A stretch of DNA of 64,000 bases from Sesamum alatum (GCA_034509735.1 JACGWO010000011.1:17025573-17089572), one strand, 5' to 3'. Positions 24,003 to 37,100 are shown, numbered from the stretch's first letter. Numbers and translations: made by a program. The notes: generated from the letters alone by a model not told the origin.

Positions 24003-24247
24003 CTGCCGTCCCAACAAAAAAACAGAAAAGGTTACCACTAACAATTCATTCTAAAAATTGACATATTCAAATAATTTCAACCAGAAACACACTAAAAACT
24101 TCTGTTTTTCTTTCCATCCTCATTCAAAAAGCTAAATGAGAGAGAGAGAGATCTCAAATATGACTAAAGATGCAAAATTTTTAGAAGAAAGTCGACTCAA
24201 AAGTGAATAGAACAAATTTTCAAGAAAATTCACTCTGCAGTTTATAC
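24003..24247 (-). other. Probable 5'UTR intron of the TRM gene
   Basis: On the minus strand a strong donor ACAG|GTATAA (24248/24247) is followed 245 nt later by a pyrimidine-rich acceptor ending GGACGGCAG (24003). This lies between the TATA box and the start codon, where leader introns are common in plant genes. Splicing would remove most of a long upstream reading frame. It is inferred from consensus sites only. Confidence 0.55.
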
Positions 24248-24430
24248 CTGTAAGTTCTCTCTCTCTCTCTCTCCACACCCAGAAAAAGCAAGAAACAAGA
24301 AATGAAGACAGCAGCATCCAAAATGAAAACAAGAAAAGTAGCAAAGAACGAAGCCCAGATGAAAAATCTTGAAACCACACAAAATCATTGACTCACATCA
24401 ACTTTTTCAATCAACAATCACTTTCACCTG

Positions 24431-24443
24431 CATTATATATAGC
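24431..24443 (-). promoter_or_regulatory. TATA box of the TRM gene
   Basis: Minus-strand GCTATATATAATG is the only good TATA-like element between the coding start and the next 700 bases upstream. It would place transcription start near 24400, about 540 bases before the start codon. CT/GA-rich tracts (24132-24150 and 24256-24273) in the leader are typical plant leader sequences. Confidence 0.55.
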
Positions 24444-24599
24444 TCGGCTCATAAGAGAGAGACCTGAGATCCACGCAACGGAGAATGACGGCGAAATCTC
24501 TCGACTCTCTTTTCTTTCTTGTGCCCACAAACTCACTCACTTCTTTAACTTTTTCTCACAGAGAATCTGTGCCCATTTTCAAGAACGCAACTGAGATCT

Positions 24600-25261
24600 T
24601 TGTTTGGCTTTAGTTCTTGAATTTTCTTGTTTAATTACTGCGAGTCATTACGACGCTCTTCAGTACAGTTAATTCTTGAATTTATTTAACTACTAAAAAA
24701 AGATGGGTTCTGAGTGAATGATTGCCCACCACCTCAACGCTGTTTTGTCATATTTGGAATTCAGCGTACCAAAAAGCAAGATCTATTAGTAATAAGTAAA
24801 AGGATTTTGGGGGAATGGGAATGGAATAATGATTAGGAAAAAGGTTAAAAGTTGGGAGTTGCTGAAGGGAGAGATTCAGACAACAAATGATGGAGATGAG
24901 TCGATTGCAATTAAACTGCGTGGGGTTGTTTGGTGGGATAAATAATAAAAAAAAAATAATCAAATAGAGATATACTTGTGTTACTATTTGATTTTAATAT
25001 ATTACTTCATATGTGCTGTATACATATAATAAATAGTATTTTATATTTTAAAATATATTTTTATAAATAATATATATATATATATATTAATATTTTGTGA
25101 AGTTACGACAAATATTTCAAATACTAATTATCTTTCAGATATTCAGATAGTGGAATAATGAATAGAATAAGGCCAAAGATTTTTCTTGGGATGTCGAAAT
25201 TAAACCATGTGTAATTTTTTTTTTTTTTAAAGTTTTGGTCCTTTAGTCACGCAAATTTTTT
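24600..25261. other. Upstream intergenic DNA of the TRM gene
   Basis: No gene was seen. AT-rich with AT microsatellites (25069-25087). It probably holds the distal promoter of the minus-strand TRM gene. Short frames here are uninformative. Confidence 0.4.
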
Positions 25262-25272
25262 AATTATATTTT

Positions 25273-25554
25273 TTTTAGTTGGAAACGATGAATTTTATTA
25301 ATTGAAATAAAACGATTATAATCAGTTCTGTTAATATCAATATTGGATAGAGACAAATACAACAATCATATCGACATTATCATAAACTAACATCTTGCTA
25401 TTACAACAACAAATAAACTTACTATACAGTAGAAACAATATCACAAATAAACATACTATGCAGTAGAAACAAATCGTCCACGCAGGGGATTCGAACCCAT
25501 GATCTCTAGAATCATAGGGCCTCAACTTCGTCAATTGAGTTAGACCTCATTGGC
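25273..25554 (-). mobile_element. tRNA-derived SINE with 11-bp target duplication
   Basis: On the minus strand the element begins GCCAATGAGGTCTAACTCAA (A-box-like) and has GGGTTCGAATCCCC (B box, TΨC-like) near 25491, the two-part RNA polymerase III promoter. A tail region follows, ending in an A run. Perfect copies of AATTATATTTT flank it at 25262-25272 and 25555-25565. The length (282 bp), internal promoter, A tail and flanking duplication all fit a tRNA-derived SINE. It cannot be a tRNA gene: the acceptor stem does not close after the B box. Confidence 0.8.
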
Positions 25555-25565
25555 AATTATATTTT

Positions 25566-28500
25566 GTTGAATAGTGGAAAAATGATAGCTTAGTATGTTT
25601 TTATTTTTTTCAACTATGTTTTGTTACTACTGTGCAATATAAAAAATGTATAAAAACTCTCATGTGAAAAATAAATCAACAATTTTAAATACATTGAACT
25701 TATTATATATATATATTTATATATTCAACTTATTATATAAATATATTTAAATTTAATTGTTATAGTATATATATATATGATTTTAAGTTTATATTAATTT
25801 AAATCTGAACCACTAATTTGAATTATTAAAATCTACACCATCGATCTATTTGTTAAATTTGAACCTTCAATTCAAAATAAGATCCAACAATTTTTAAATA
25901 AAGGACCTAAAATATCATTTTAAATTATAAATAAAAATTAAAAAACTACACGTGTAACTCACCAAATGCACTATGGGTGTTTTTACTTCATTCTTAAAAG
26001 GGACGTGGAAGTTGAGAAGAGGAAGAATAGAAAGTTGAGTACAGAGAGAAAATAAAAATTAATAAAATAACTATAGAAAAATTGACAGCCTATCCATTTC
26101 ATACAATTGAGTAGAAAATGTATCTTTTTATGATTTTCTACCAATATTTTGCTCGAACGAATTAAAGAGAATAATACATATATATATATGACAATTAAAA
26201 TTATCTAATTTCCTTCGAAACACTCCGTCTTTTCTTAATTATTCTACGAAAGTTTTTAGTTTCATAGAATTTTTTTTTTCTAATTTTCAGCAAAATGTTT
26301 ATTTCATACTCTTAGCCATAAACATATATGTTCTATGATCACGCATAAATATTTTATTTAAAAATAATTAACTTAATATTACATTAAATTAGTAATGTTA
26401 TATGTATATATCATTGTAAGACATCTAATAACACGTAGTTTAAATAGCAATACGTCAAATAATAACTGAATCATATACTACATAAAAATAATTTATTTTG
26501 GTATTCATTAATGTTGCAAAATTAAAGTGGATATATCCTTGAATTAGAAAGAGAAAGATATATTTTTAAGTTTTATTCTTATGACTACTATATGTTTGTT
26601 TCTTTAATTTTACACTTTTTCTACAATGTTTCCAAAACGTTTTAGTTTTCAATATTTATTAATTCGAACATGTGTTAGATATGAAATTTTAATACACGAT
26701 AATGATAATAAAGAGAGTAAAAGAGAGAAGTCCGGTGACAAATTTATTTTTACGTGATCCCAAAATTCCCAAAGTCAAAAAAAAAAAAAAAAAGTGCTCC
26801 AAACATTTTCAATATTTTTTTATGCATTTCCTTATTTTTATAGCATTGTCCTCAAATTTATATATTTACAGTTAGTAGTGTCAGTTCATTACTTAAAAGA
26901 TGAAAAACGAAAAATTTGAAAGAGAAAATTTTAAACTGGAAAAGTAAAATGTTAGAATATTGTATGCTTAATAATTACAGTGGTGAAGAACCAAAAAAAA
27001 AAAGGAAAAGGAAAATAATTAAAGTGAGGTCTCAACTTAATTTTTAAATTTTTAATAAATTCGTTTATTATAATATCTTTGATTATTTTATTCTATTTAA
27101 TGTAAGATAAAATACATGTTGTACGGTGTAATATCTACAAATTTTTATACATAATTATCAAATTAATTGATAAATATTTTAAAAAATTTGTTAATTAGTA
27201 AATAAATTATAGGTTAAAATTTGAATATATTAAAAGTTCAAGGGACTTAAACTGAAACTTTATACAACATTTGGGGTGATATTGTATAAGTGTGAAATAA
27301 GGACCAATTTGTAATTTTCTAAAAAATTAGTTAAAAAAATAATAATTGAAAAGGGGTAAAGATAAAATCGGAACAAAAAAGAAGGCGGTGCACGAGGTAA
27401 TTGTCTAACAAGTATATAATATATTATAGATATGAATATTATATATAGGTAATAGGATATGAAAGACAACTTTGAGTGCAATAATTATCTGTAAACGCTA
27501 ATCCTCAGGCCACATGAACAGGTATTAACATTTTATTCTTTCAAATTATTATTAATTGATATAATGATTATTATTTAATAAGTGCATTTATTCAATATAA
27601 CTTATACTTTTCGATTTAGTGTTTAGGCGAAAAATTTTATGAATTTGGGTATTCATAAATTAATGATCGATTAAATTTCTCAATTGAATTAGAGGTGTTA
27701 TAGTTAATGACTTAAACTACTTAATCTAGTAGATTTAACCATTTCTATAATTAATTTGCTCAAAATAATCGGGTTGAAATTTATATTTGATAAATTGACG
27801 AAAATAGATAGGAATATTAGAAAATCATATTTGAGAATATTAGAAATTATATTTGAAGATATTATATTTATTAAAAAAGAATATAAGAGTTTTGAGATAA
27901 TTTAGCCTATAATTGTCATTAAGAATGATAGTTATAAAAGGTGAGGGGTTTAATGAAATATTAAATGAAAACTATGCGGATAATATTTAATATTCTATTC
28001 AAAAATTACGATATTCTTGATATATTGATTATTTGTATTATAAATTATTATAGGACATCGGGAGTAAAGTAAAGGATTGAACCACTCCCTACATACAAGT
28101 TAGATCGTTGTAAGATCGAGGTAAGTAAATAATTAGCACTGCCTATATATGATCATTTTTTCTATTTGTGTCGTGTAAGTAAATAATTAGTACTATATAT
28201 GTTTCCTTCCTTTGTGGTATTACTTTTATGTAAGCCTATGATTCGTGCTGGAACTGATCTATTTTGAATTGTATGAGTGGTTAATGATTACTTTGAATGA
28301 TTATGTGTAAAAGTGAAATGAGGAAACCTGTTGAGATATTCCATGGCTTGTATGATATCGATGTTACGTGCTTCTACGTGAAATATGATGTTATGGGTTT
28401 TTACGTGACTATTTGCTTACAAGAACGATGATATGTGAAAACGATGGAGTGATGAAAACTAAATATAATTGTGATATGAATACCTCTTGATGATATTGAA

Positions 28501-29460
28501 ACGCCTGTATGGCAAAATGAAATGAAAAGAGCTATGATGGGAAATTAAAAGAGTTTTGATGCGAAATGAAAAAGTTATGATGCGAAATGAAACTGATGAA
28601 CCTGTGTGACGTGTCAAAGGGATTCACTTAAAGATTATGAGATGATAGTGAGGCTGATTGGTGGAGAAAAACATTCTATCACTTTTCTGGTAAGCCAACT
28701 AGGAAAAGATGAGTTTGATTGATTGTCTTGTTATGAGATGATTACGTGGAGAAATGAAATAAAACGTGTTTGATCAAATTGATTATATTTTATATAAGTT
28801 GCTTGTTTTTGTCATGTTGAAACTATATTTGAGGTGCGTGTATAGTTGATGCCGGTTATTTACTTATTGAGTTGTACGCTCATTCCTCTACTAATATTTT
28901 CCAGGTGTAGATTTTGTTGTACCTACTCACGACAACTAGGTTCACATTTTGAATTCCAGCCAGGTCGGACCAGTATACTGTTTTGTCCTCATCGTAAATA
29001 GAAATAGATGTCTCATTTTGAATTAAAAGTAAGAATGACATGTGCACTAATTCTAATAGTTCCATTTTGTGGTGTTTGATATATATATATATATATATAT
29101 GCTTAATTTTGTGGATGAGATGATAGATATGCTTGTTGTGATGAGATTATGTAAATATATTCAACAGAGACTGCATTACGTGTATATAGTTGTAGTGTCG
29201 TTAGAGGGTTCTACATACGGTGTAGCTTTAGAGATTTTTGAATTAAACTTAGCCAAACACCTCTTGGGGCAAATTTTTGTGATTTGCCAATAATTAGTTT
29301 TCAAATTTGAATGTATTGAATGATATAATGATCACATACTATCAAAAATAATATAGTCTCTTATTTAGTTATATGAGCATTAAAATGGTGTATGGGTGAG
29401 TTTATAAGTTTTTGGAATTCTCTTATAAATATAATGTTGGCAGGCTTACAAAAAAAACAC
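25566..29460. other. Long AT-rich intergenic stretch without genes
   Basis: About 3.9 kb with no supported coding region. Seen: AT microsatellites (25704-25718, 25767-25779, 26177-26191, 29078-29100), an A run near 26778-26793, and at 28050-28930 a moderately GC-richer stretch with repeated TACGTG and GAAATGA phrases (28370-28600) that may be decayed LTR. Sequences just before 29460 match the repeat at 16935-17090. Frames of 60-74 codons have no recognisable content. Confidence 0.5.
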
Positions 29461-30429
29461 CAAATTGCAAAATTATCCTATATGTATAGGGATGTGGCAA
29501 AAATGATTCCATAACTATGTGATTGACAATTTTAGTCCTTTATGTATTAAATTTATAGTAATTTTGGTCCTCCCGACCATAAATGGTCGAAAATTAACAA
29601 ATCAAATTAGGACTTAGGATTTCGGTATCCACATGAACATCATTTACACAGTTAGCATCCTATATGGATATTGATATGGCTCACAAGCCGCCACCACCTC
29701 ACTGTCACCGATAGGCGTCAGAACTTTTTCTAGATAGTCTCAGGGCATACACACCATCACTGAACTCACCTTTCGATGCTGATTCCAATCATGCAACTTG
29801 TGTTCCAATCGGAATCATTGATTACAATCTTGCCCTAAAATCTAGATCTATTTTCTTTCTCTTTTCGATTCGCCGTCGTCCAACCTACCCACCATTCGAG
29901 ACCACCACAAATCGACTACCCATCCTCCGACAAGTCGATTGCACCCAGGCCCTTCCATTTCCGTCCACTATCCAGCCGGTCCTCTCCGTTTTTATTTCCA
30001 CTACTTTCTCGCCGCCCTGCTGCCATCTTTCCGTTGCCGACTAGATGCTCATCAACGGACCACCACTCCTGTGTTCATCTCCCCACGGCGTACACATCCC
30101 TTCGATCAGTTTCCGTCAACATCACCGTCCACGTCATCGCCTCCTTATCATTCGACTTCCTCTGTTTCTTCTTTGTTTGCCATGTCAGCGTCCATGTAGG
30201 ATGTTGGCTGTGTAAATGAGGTTCATTTCCCACCTATTTAGACAATTCAACCACGTAGGATGACACATCATTTATTTAAGTCCAGTTGACAGCAAAAAAC
30301 CTAAGTCCTAATTTGTCCAGCTAAAGTTTGGGACTTTTTATTGAAAGGACTAAAATTGCCATTAAATTAATACTTACAGGACTAATTTTGCCAAGCCCCT
30401 ATATATAGGACCAATTTTACAATTTTACC
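29461..30429. mobile_element. Non-autonomous element with ~250-bp inverted repeats
   Basis: About 969 bp. The left arm (CAAATTGCAAAATTATCCTA...) and the inverse of the right arm (GGTAAAATTGTAAAATTGG...) correspond for about 250 bp, out to a matching TGATATGGC/TGACATGGC segment (left near 29680, right near 30180). The centre (about 29840-30190) is clearly more C-rich than either flank and contains open frames of 86 and 61 codons with no recognisable domain. The flanks are A-rich, so a target duplication cannot be resolved. Probably a Mutator-like non-autonomous element. Confidence 0.6.
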
Positions 30430-30913
30430 AAAAAAAAAAAAGACCTTATAGCTTTAAAAAAAAAATGTTAAGAGTTTATCGTCTCTCTTTTCGTTAAGTA
30501 ATTAACTTTTAAATTATTACAAAATCTTAACAAACTCTTTCAAATTAATTATCAATCGTCATTATCAATTTTATAAGCTACACATCTAATTAAGTAAAGA
30601 CTCCAAGAATTTATCTTTTTAAAAAAAATAATAGAGATCTTATAAATTGTACGGCTCATAAATTCTTTTAAATCTCTAAATCAGTAAATTTAGCAACACT
30701 TTAACCTGCTTGAAGAACTACTTTCGAGAATTTGTCGTTTCGTTTGTTGGGTAAATTTTAGTTGAAATTGGATTATTACAGCCAACCAAATCAAAGTAAA
30801 ACGTGTACTTTTTCGTGTAATTAATAATTTAAACAGACATACTATATAATTGATAATAGACTTGGCCAAAAAACAAAAAACTTTTCCATGATTGCTGTTG
30901 GATATTAATTTTA
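30430..30913. other. AT-rich gap between elements
   Basis: No gene was seen. The left part continues the repeat interrupted by the 29461-30429 element (GACCTTATAGC, ATGTTAAGAG), which is similar to 16935-17090. The rest is plain AT-rich DNA. Confidence 0.4.
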
Positions 30914-31330
30914 TGGTAAATTAGAATGAATTCTATGGAGATTCGACATAATTATGAATTTTTTTTATTATTTTAAAATATTTTATGTTTGATAAATTTA
31001 TATAATTATTAGATGGAGGTTTTGAATTGTCAATTTTGTCGTTGCTGTATTATTTTTATTTTTTTAAAATGAAAAAATAAGACGAATTGGATTGGAAAAA
31101 TTGTAAAATAAAATCGTCCACTCAAAAACTTTCTGAAAAATCAGTAAAATTGTAATGCGTAGTCCACAAGGGCATTTTGGATAGTTTGCCACCAAAAAAT
31201 GCATGGAAACTTAATGAATTGGGTTAGTTGTTGGACGATCGTTAACATGATGAGGTATTGGTAATTTCCAAATTTTAATAAAGGGGTATTCTCAATTATG
31301 TTAAATTTCAGAAAGTTTATTGTAATTTAC

Positions 31331-31332
<2 letters not shown>
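30914..31332. mobile_element. MITE-like element, family 2 copy 1
   Basis: Inverted arms TGGTAAATTAGAATGAATTC and (inverse of the right end) GGGTAAATTACAATAAACTT. A homologous element in the same orientation lies at 33006-33460. Both share the interior phrase GTCCACAAGGGCATTTTGG (CCACAAGGATATTTGG in copy 2) and TTAATGAATTGGGTTAG-like sequence. The right flank is a CT microsatellite (31334-31382), which hides any target duplication. Confidence 0.6.
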
Positions 31333-31386
<54 letters not shown>

Positions 31387-31485
31387 AAATCGATCACAAT
31401 CATCAATATGAAATATTTATATCTAACAACTACCGACAACTATAACAATCATATTTTAATCATCAATATTAGATAATTATATTTA

Positions 31486-31984
31486 GGGTTAATTACATTT
31501 AGAGCTCCTCTAAAAATGCATAATTACACTTTCCCCCAAAGAAGTTTTGAAATTACATTTATACCGCCTCTAAAAATTCTTTCTTTACACCTGACCTCCA
31601 TTCGTTAAAGTTTAGGCGGAAAATGTTCATTTCAACAAAAATAATTACATAAATTTTCAATTTTACCTCTCATTTAACATTCTCGTGCAATAATTTTGTA
31701 CTTATAAGGAAAAAATATAATAATATTGGCCTCACTCCATACATATACGTTACATTTATCCTCTTATAAGTACAAAAATATACATGAGAATGTTAAATGA
31801 TGGGAAAAATTGAAAATTTGTGTAATTATTTTTGTTGACGTGAACATTTTTCGTCCAAACTCTAACTGATGGGGGTCAGGTGTAAACAGAGAATTTTCGG
31901 AGGGGGTGTAAGTGTAATTTCAAAACTTTTTTGGGGGAAAGTGTAATTATACATTCTCAGAGGGGGTGTAAGTGTAATTAACCC
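31486..31984. mobile_element. 499-bp Mutator-like MITE, copy 1
   Basis: Starts GGGTTAATTACA and ends TGTAATTAACCC. The two arms mirror each other through most of the 499 bp. A perfect 9-bp target duplication TTATATTTA flanks it (31477-31485 and 31985-31993), the size made by Mutator-type transposases. An inverted copy of exactly the same length is at 56714-57212. No protein is encoded. Confidence 0.88.
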
Positions 31985-31993
31985 TTATATTTA

Positions 31994-33005
31994 ATTAACA
32001 ACTATATTAAAATAAAACGACACCTACTATTAAAATAGAATAACATCCCACGAGTTGGTGGGGTTCAAAGCATAACCTTATACTCATCGGATTTTTTTTT
32101 TTGAAGTGAACCTTAAACTCATTGAATATTTGAATTAATATCCACCTACCATTTAATAGAAAACTAAAAGTCCAATTGAATTATCACCTCATAGAACTAT
32201 TTAAGGTTCAATTAAGCTATTTTGAAACATTTCTAGGAATAATTAATAAGTATCCATCTCAATAAAATTTTGGGGTATGTATGTATACATATATAGATCA
32301 GTACTCGCAGTTTATCAACTACCAAGGGGACACGCTTTTAATGCAATCACAGGAGTCTTGGAGCGTCGGTGAGGTTTTGCCACCTTTTTCTGTTCCCATC
32401 ACACCAAATATACAATATTTTCTGACTCACGCTTTTAATAACCCCAACTGCTGTATTATTTCTTCACATTCAAATTTGAAATTTATGGCGATATGGGTGT
32501 ACGTTGTAATCAATTCGAACACCTCTCGAGTTTTGAAGGTGTTGATGATACCACAATTTATAGTTAAAATTTTGAATTATTTTTCTAAGTTAAGCTGGGG
32601 ATATCTCCTCCTAAATAGAGAAAATTGCCAACTGTTATAACTTATATAAATTTGAGCCATTTATCTAACTCAAATGGATGTAAATCGTAGATTTGTGTGT
32701 TGAATATATACCGTTGATCTAAATCAAAAAAAGATGTAGACCAATGATTTATTTATTAAATTTGAACCATTAATGTGTATATATATATATATATATAATA
32801 AGATATAATGGTTTATAATCAAGGGTATAAATATTCTTTTATACCTAAAAATTGAGTAAAATCACAAATCGATTGCGTGCAACATGTAAGTAGATTACAA
32901 TTTGGTCAATAATAATTCGACAATAGTGTATTACTTTAAATACTTTGAATAAGTGATTGAGTCTAAAACTTCATTATCAGCATACTTGTGAAGATATCAA
33001 TATTA
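31994..33005. other. Gene-poor AT-rich stretch
   Basis: Holds a 119-codon open frame at 32281-32640 with no recognisable domain and AT-typical composition. It is left uncalled. An AT tract lies at 32779-32796. The AAATTTGAACC phrase near 32759 recurs near 25855, hinting at a shared dispersed repeat. Confidence 0.35.
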
Positions 33006-33460
33006 AGGTTAAATTATAATGAGTTCTCTTAAAATTTATCATAATTATAAATTTTTTTTATTGTTTGAAATATTATAAATATTTCCTTGATATTTGATGA
33101 AATTATGTAATCTTAGGACGAAAGCGGCGAAATGTCCATTTTGCCCATGCCAGTTTTTTTTTCTTTTTTAAAAAGAATTGAAAATTTGTGAAAGAAGTTG
33201 GCGCGGAGAAATTTTCTTCTCGGCCCCTAGTCCATATAACAAATTTAGATTTTTTTTTTGAAAAGGTAAAATTATTTTATAATCCACAAGGATATTTGGT
33301 GAACTCACCACATAAAATGAATGCAAATCTAATAGGGACTAACGGAATGAGCTAATTGTTGGAAGAACATTAAAATCAGTGGGATATTGATAATTTTTCA
33401 AAGAATGGCGGGGTATTTTTAATTATGTCAAACCTCAGGAGAGCTCGTTGTAACTTACCA
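33006..33460. mobile_element. MITE-like element, family 2 copy 2
   Basis: Same family and orientation as 30914-31332. The ends are AGGTTAAATTATAATGAG and (inverse of the right end) TGGTAAGTTACAACGAG. Flanks share AATATTA on both sides, consistent with an eroded 9-bp target duplication. Non-coding. Confidence 0.6.
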
Positions 33461-33509
33461 TAATATTAAATGATTCTCCTATTTAATAACTTAACCTTTT
33501 AACAGAGGT

Positions 33510-33700
33510 GGTCGCTTAACATGGTATCAAAGACAAGCTTAATAAGATGTCTTGCGTTCGAATCTCAATGACAACCATTTATAAGAAATAATATTTTACG
33601 TGCAAGGTTTGCACGCGAGAGAATCCGTCAAAATATTAATATTAAATGATAATCATTTCTAACAATTTAAAAATTTAGTTGAGATGATCATTTAACATGC
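33510..33700 (+). repeat. Possible SINE- or tRNA-like repeat
   Basis: GAGGTGGTCGCTTAACATGGTATCAAAGAC followed by GCGTTCGAATCTC resembles the A-box/B-box spacing of tRNA-derived repeats. No clean target duplication or tail was found, and TGGTATCA also occurs in LTR primer sites. Held as tentative. Confidence 0.3.
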
Positions 33701-33825
33701 CCTGTGAGAGTATTAATAGACAAGTATTTTAGATTTCGCGTGATGATCAGTAAAACTAAATAAGGTTATGTTAGTTAGATATCCTTAAATTGCATATAAA
33801 CATTATGAGCTTTCAAGTCACCATG

Positions 33826-34193
33826 TGTAGAAAGCAATGTGTGAAGATGTTCTTCTATAAATCAGAAATCAGAGAAGCCATGATTTAGGTTTTCAATGAG
33901 GAAGCTCTCGTTCGTATATGAAAACTGTAAGGCGGCAACAATTTATATGCAGGAAGAAAAAAAGTATTTCTAACTACCCTAAAAACCATAAACCATGCCA
34001 GCGTGCACCTAAAAGCAACAACTAGAGAGTTAGTTACAGAGAAACAACATAAAGGTGCATTACACTTAAAAGAATGTATCTAAGGGAAACACACATATGT
34101 TTAGATACAGTGGTGGGAAAGATACAACGTTGGAGAATGACAAGGTTGGAAGTGAAAGATGATGGTGGAGACTAAAGATTCCAAATTGTTACA
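33826..34193 (-). repeat. Copia 3' LTR
   Basis: 368 bp. On the minus strand it begins TGTAACAATTTGG and ends TTTCTACA. The polypurine tract TTGAGGGGGCC lies immediately upstream on that strand (plus 34194-34205). It pairs with the LTR at 38400-38759. Confidence 0.88.
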
Positions 34194-34199
34194 GGCCCC

Positions 34200-37100
34200 C
34201 TCAAGTTGGAGTGCATGAATGCAAGTCCAACTTGGACAAGAGCGGAGTGGTGAAACCCTTCTTAAACTAGTCCCGAACCATGTGACAGTCTATATCAAGA
34301 TGTTTGGTCCTCTTGTGGAAAATGGGATTCTCTGTGATGTCGATGGCGGTTTTGTTGTCACACCAAAAAGGGATAGGCGAAATGAGGGGAACATGGAAAT
34401 CATTAAGCAAATTACTAATCCATAGGAGCTCACAAACGTCTGTTCCCATGCTGCGATACGGCCTCAATCAAAGAGCGAGAAACCGTGGCCTATTTCTTGG
34501 TCGTCCAAGAGATCAAGGCACCATCAAGAAAGATGCAAAACCCTGAAATGGATCGATGAATAGTTGATCAGGAGTCAATTAGAATTGTGTATAAGCACAC
34601 AACTGCATGGAGTTGCTGGCAGAGAAAAATAGGCCAAGGTGAGGGGAGCCTTTAAGGTATTGAAGCAGGTGAATAGCGACATCCCAATGAGCCTGCCTAG
34701 GGTACTGCGGGAACTGGCTCAATTGTTGGACTGCAAATGGAATGTTAGGGGCGAGAGAAACCAAGTAGAGGAGCCTACCAACCAGACGACTATAACAATC
34801 AGGTAAGGAAGTAGAGGGCCTGAATCTGTGTCAAACTTAATATCAAGAGGCAAAGGTGTAGAAACTAGTGAGCATCTTCCAAACCACAATCAGTAAGAAT
34901 GTCACGAAGGTGCTTTGACTGAGTAACACATATACCTTTAGGGGAGCGAGCTAATACCAAGCCACGGAAGTACTTGGGGAAGCCAAGATCTTTAATAGTG
35001 AAGAGATGATCTAGATAACGCTTCACCTCATGAAGACTATCTAGAGATATGCCAGTCAGTAACACATCATCCACGTACGCTAATAAGGCAATAAACGAAG
35101 CACCTGGTCCCTTTATCAAGTCGTACAAAGATCGTTTTAAAAGATATACCTGTCCCCATTGAGCTTTGGAGTAACCTCAGGAGGAAGCATATATACCTCA
35201 TCTTCTAAGTGGCCATGGAGGAATGCATTATTGACGTCCAACTGAAGAATAGGCCAAGATAGAGGAGAAGTAATGGGGAGGGAACCCTTACTAGCACTGT
35301 TTTGGCCACCGGTGAGAAGCTATTGAAGTAATCCACCCCCTCGATCTGTGTATGAGCCACAAGACACGCCTTATATATGTTAATAGTACCATTATGCAGT
35401 AGCTTCAATTTATATACCCATCTCGGCCCTATGACACGTTTTCCTTGAGGTAAGGATGTCAGCTCCCAAGTATGATTTTTTCAAAGGCGATTATCTCTTT
35501 CTGCATTGCCTTCCTCCAATTGTTGTTCTGACTAGCCTGAGAGGATGAGGTACATTCCTGGTGTGCAACCACATTTTCCATGAACAACCTGTGTGCAAGG
35601 TTAAGTATGCTAGGAGGACAAGACTGAAGAAAAACATTAGATTGGCTACAAACATAATCCTTAAGCTACACAGGTTCGACAGTGGATCATTGGGATTTTC
35701 TTTGAGGAATGTGAGATGTAGATGGAATAGTGGATGTTAATGTAGGTGATGGAGGATCAAAGTACTCAGAATTAAGAGTAAATGTTGTATCTGAGGGCTG
35801 CATATATGAGGGAGTGGTAGAGGAAGTGGGAGCATCAACTATGGGAACTGACAAGAGAATATCATTTTCTGGAGGTGTGCTATCTTTGTAGGGGAAGATA
35901 TCTTCGTGAAATTTGACATCACGAGATACTATGAGAGAATGAGTGATAAGATCATATAGAAGATAGACCTTTTGTGACTGATAATAGCCAAGGAATAAGC
36001 ACTTAACAGCTCTAAGATCGAACTTGTCCTTGTGAGGCAAGACATTTGTATCATAACATAAACAACCAAAACTTTTGATGTGATCTAGTAGGGACAGTTT
36101 CTTGTGTAACACCTCAAATAGGGATTTCTAGTGAAGTAACGACGAAGGTAAACGATTTATAAGATAAGCGGCTGTAAGAATACACTCGCCCCAACTTTCT
36201 AGGTAAAGAACCCCTAATCAGCAATGCTCTAGCTACAGTAAGCAAATGCTTGTGTTTTCTCTCAGCTACCCCATTCTGTTGAGGACTATAGGGGGCTATG
36301 TTCTGGTGAATAATGCCTAAGTTTTTGAAAAGGATATTGCAAGAGGATTTCACAAATTATGTGTCGTTATTTGACCTAACATTCTTAACACAAACGCCAT
36401 ATTGAGTATTAACAGTTTTGAAGAATTGTTCGAGTATATTATGGACCTGAGACTTATGTCGTAAGAGGAGTGTCCACGCACCCTTACTAAAATCATCCAC
36501 GATTGTTAGAAGATATGAGCAACATGTGATTGATTGTAATCTATATGGTCCCCATACATATGAATGAATAAGTTCAAAGCAAGTTGTACTTCTTAATTCT
36601 ACAAGGATAGAAAGGAGATCGTTGTTGTTAGCCAAAGGACATATATTACAATGATCAAGGACTTCAGATGTATATGAAGGAACATCATGTTTCAATACAT
36701 CAAGAGAATAGTGGCCTAATCTTTTGTGCCATAAAGTAGTTGTCTCAGAAGCAGTCAGATTCCAAAGTTGCCTAGAAGGCTTATTAACAGAATATTGCTG
36801 AATGAAATTGGTACGAAAGGAAGAATGATCTACTATATATAGGCTACTCATCTGCCTTCCCACTCCAATGGTTTTGTTACTGCTCAGGTCCTGGATCAAA
36901 CAGTGAGATGGTTATAAAGTGAAGCTAATATGAGGTAACTGACAAAGCTTTGAAATTGACAATAAGTTGTAACAAAATTTGGGCACACATAACACATTGG
37001 TTAGAATAACTTTGTCATGTAACACAACACTCCCAAGAAGATGAACGGATTGAGATGTGCCATCAGTTAAGAATACATGTGTGAGTTGTGAAGGTGATGA

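Noticed and set aside
25480..25556. tRNA gene on the minus strand (box B GGGTTCGAATCCCC)
   Set aside because: The acceptor stem does not pair, an extended tail follows, and an 11-bp target duplication shows a SINE.
29939..30219. ORFs of 86 and 61 codons
   Set aside because: They lie in the C-rich centre of an inverted-repeat element with no domain match.
32281..32640. 119-codon plus-strand ORF
   Set aside because: No recognisable domain, AT-driven composition, no splice or promoter context, and it lies in a repeat-rich stretch.
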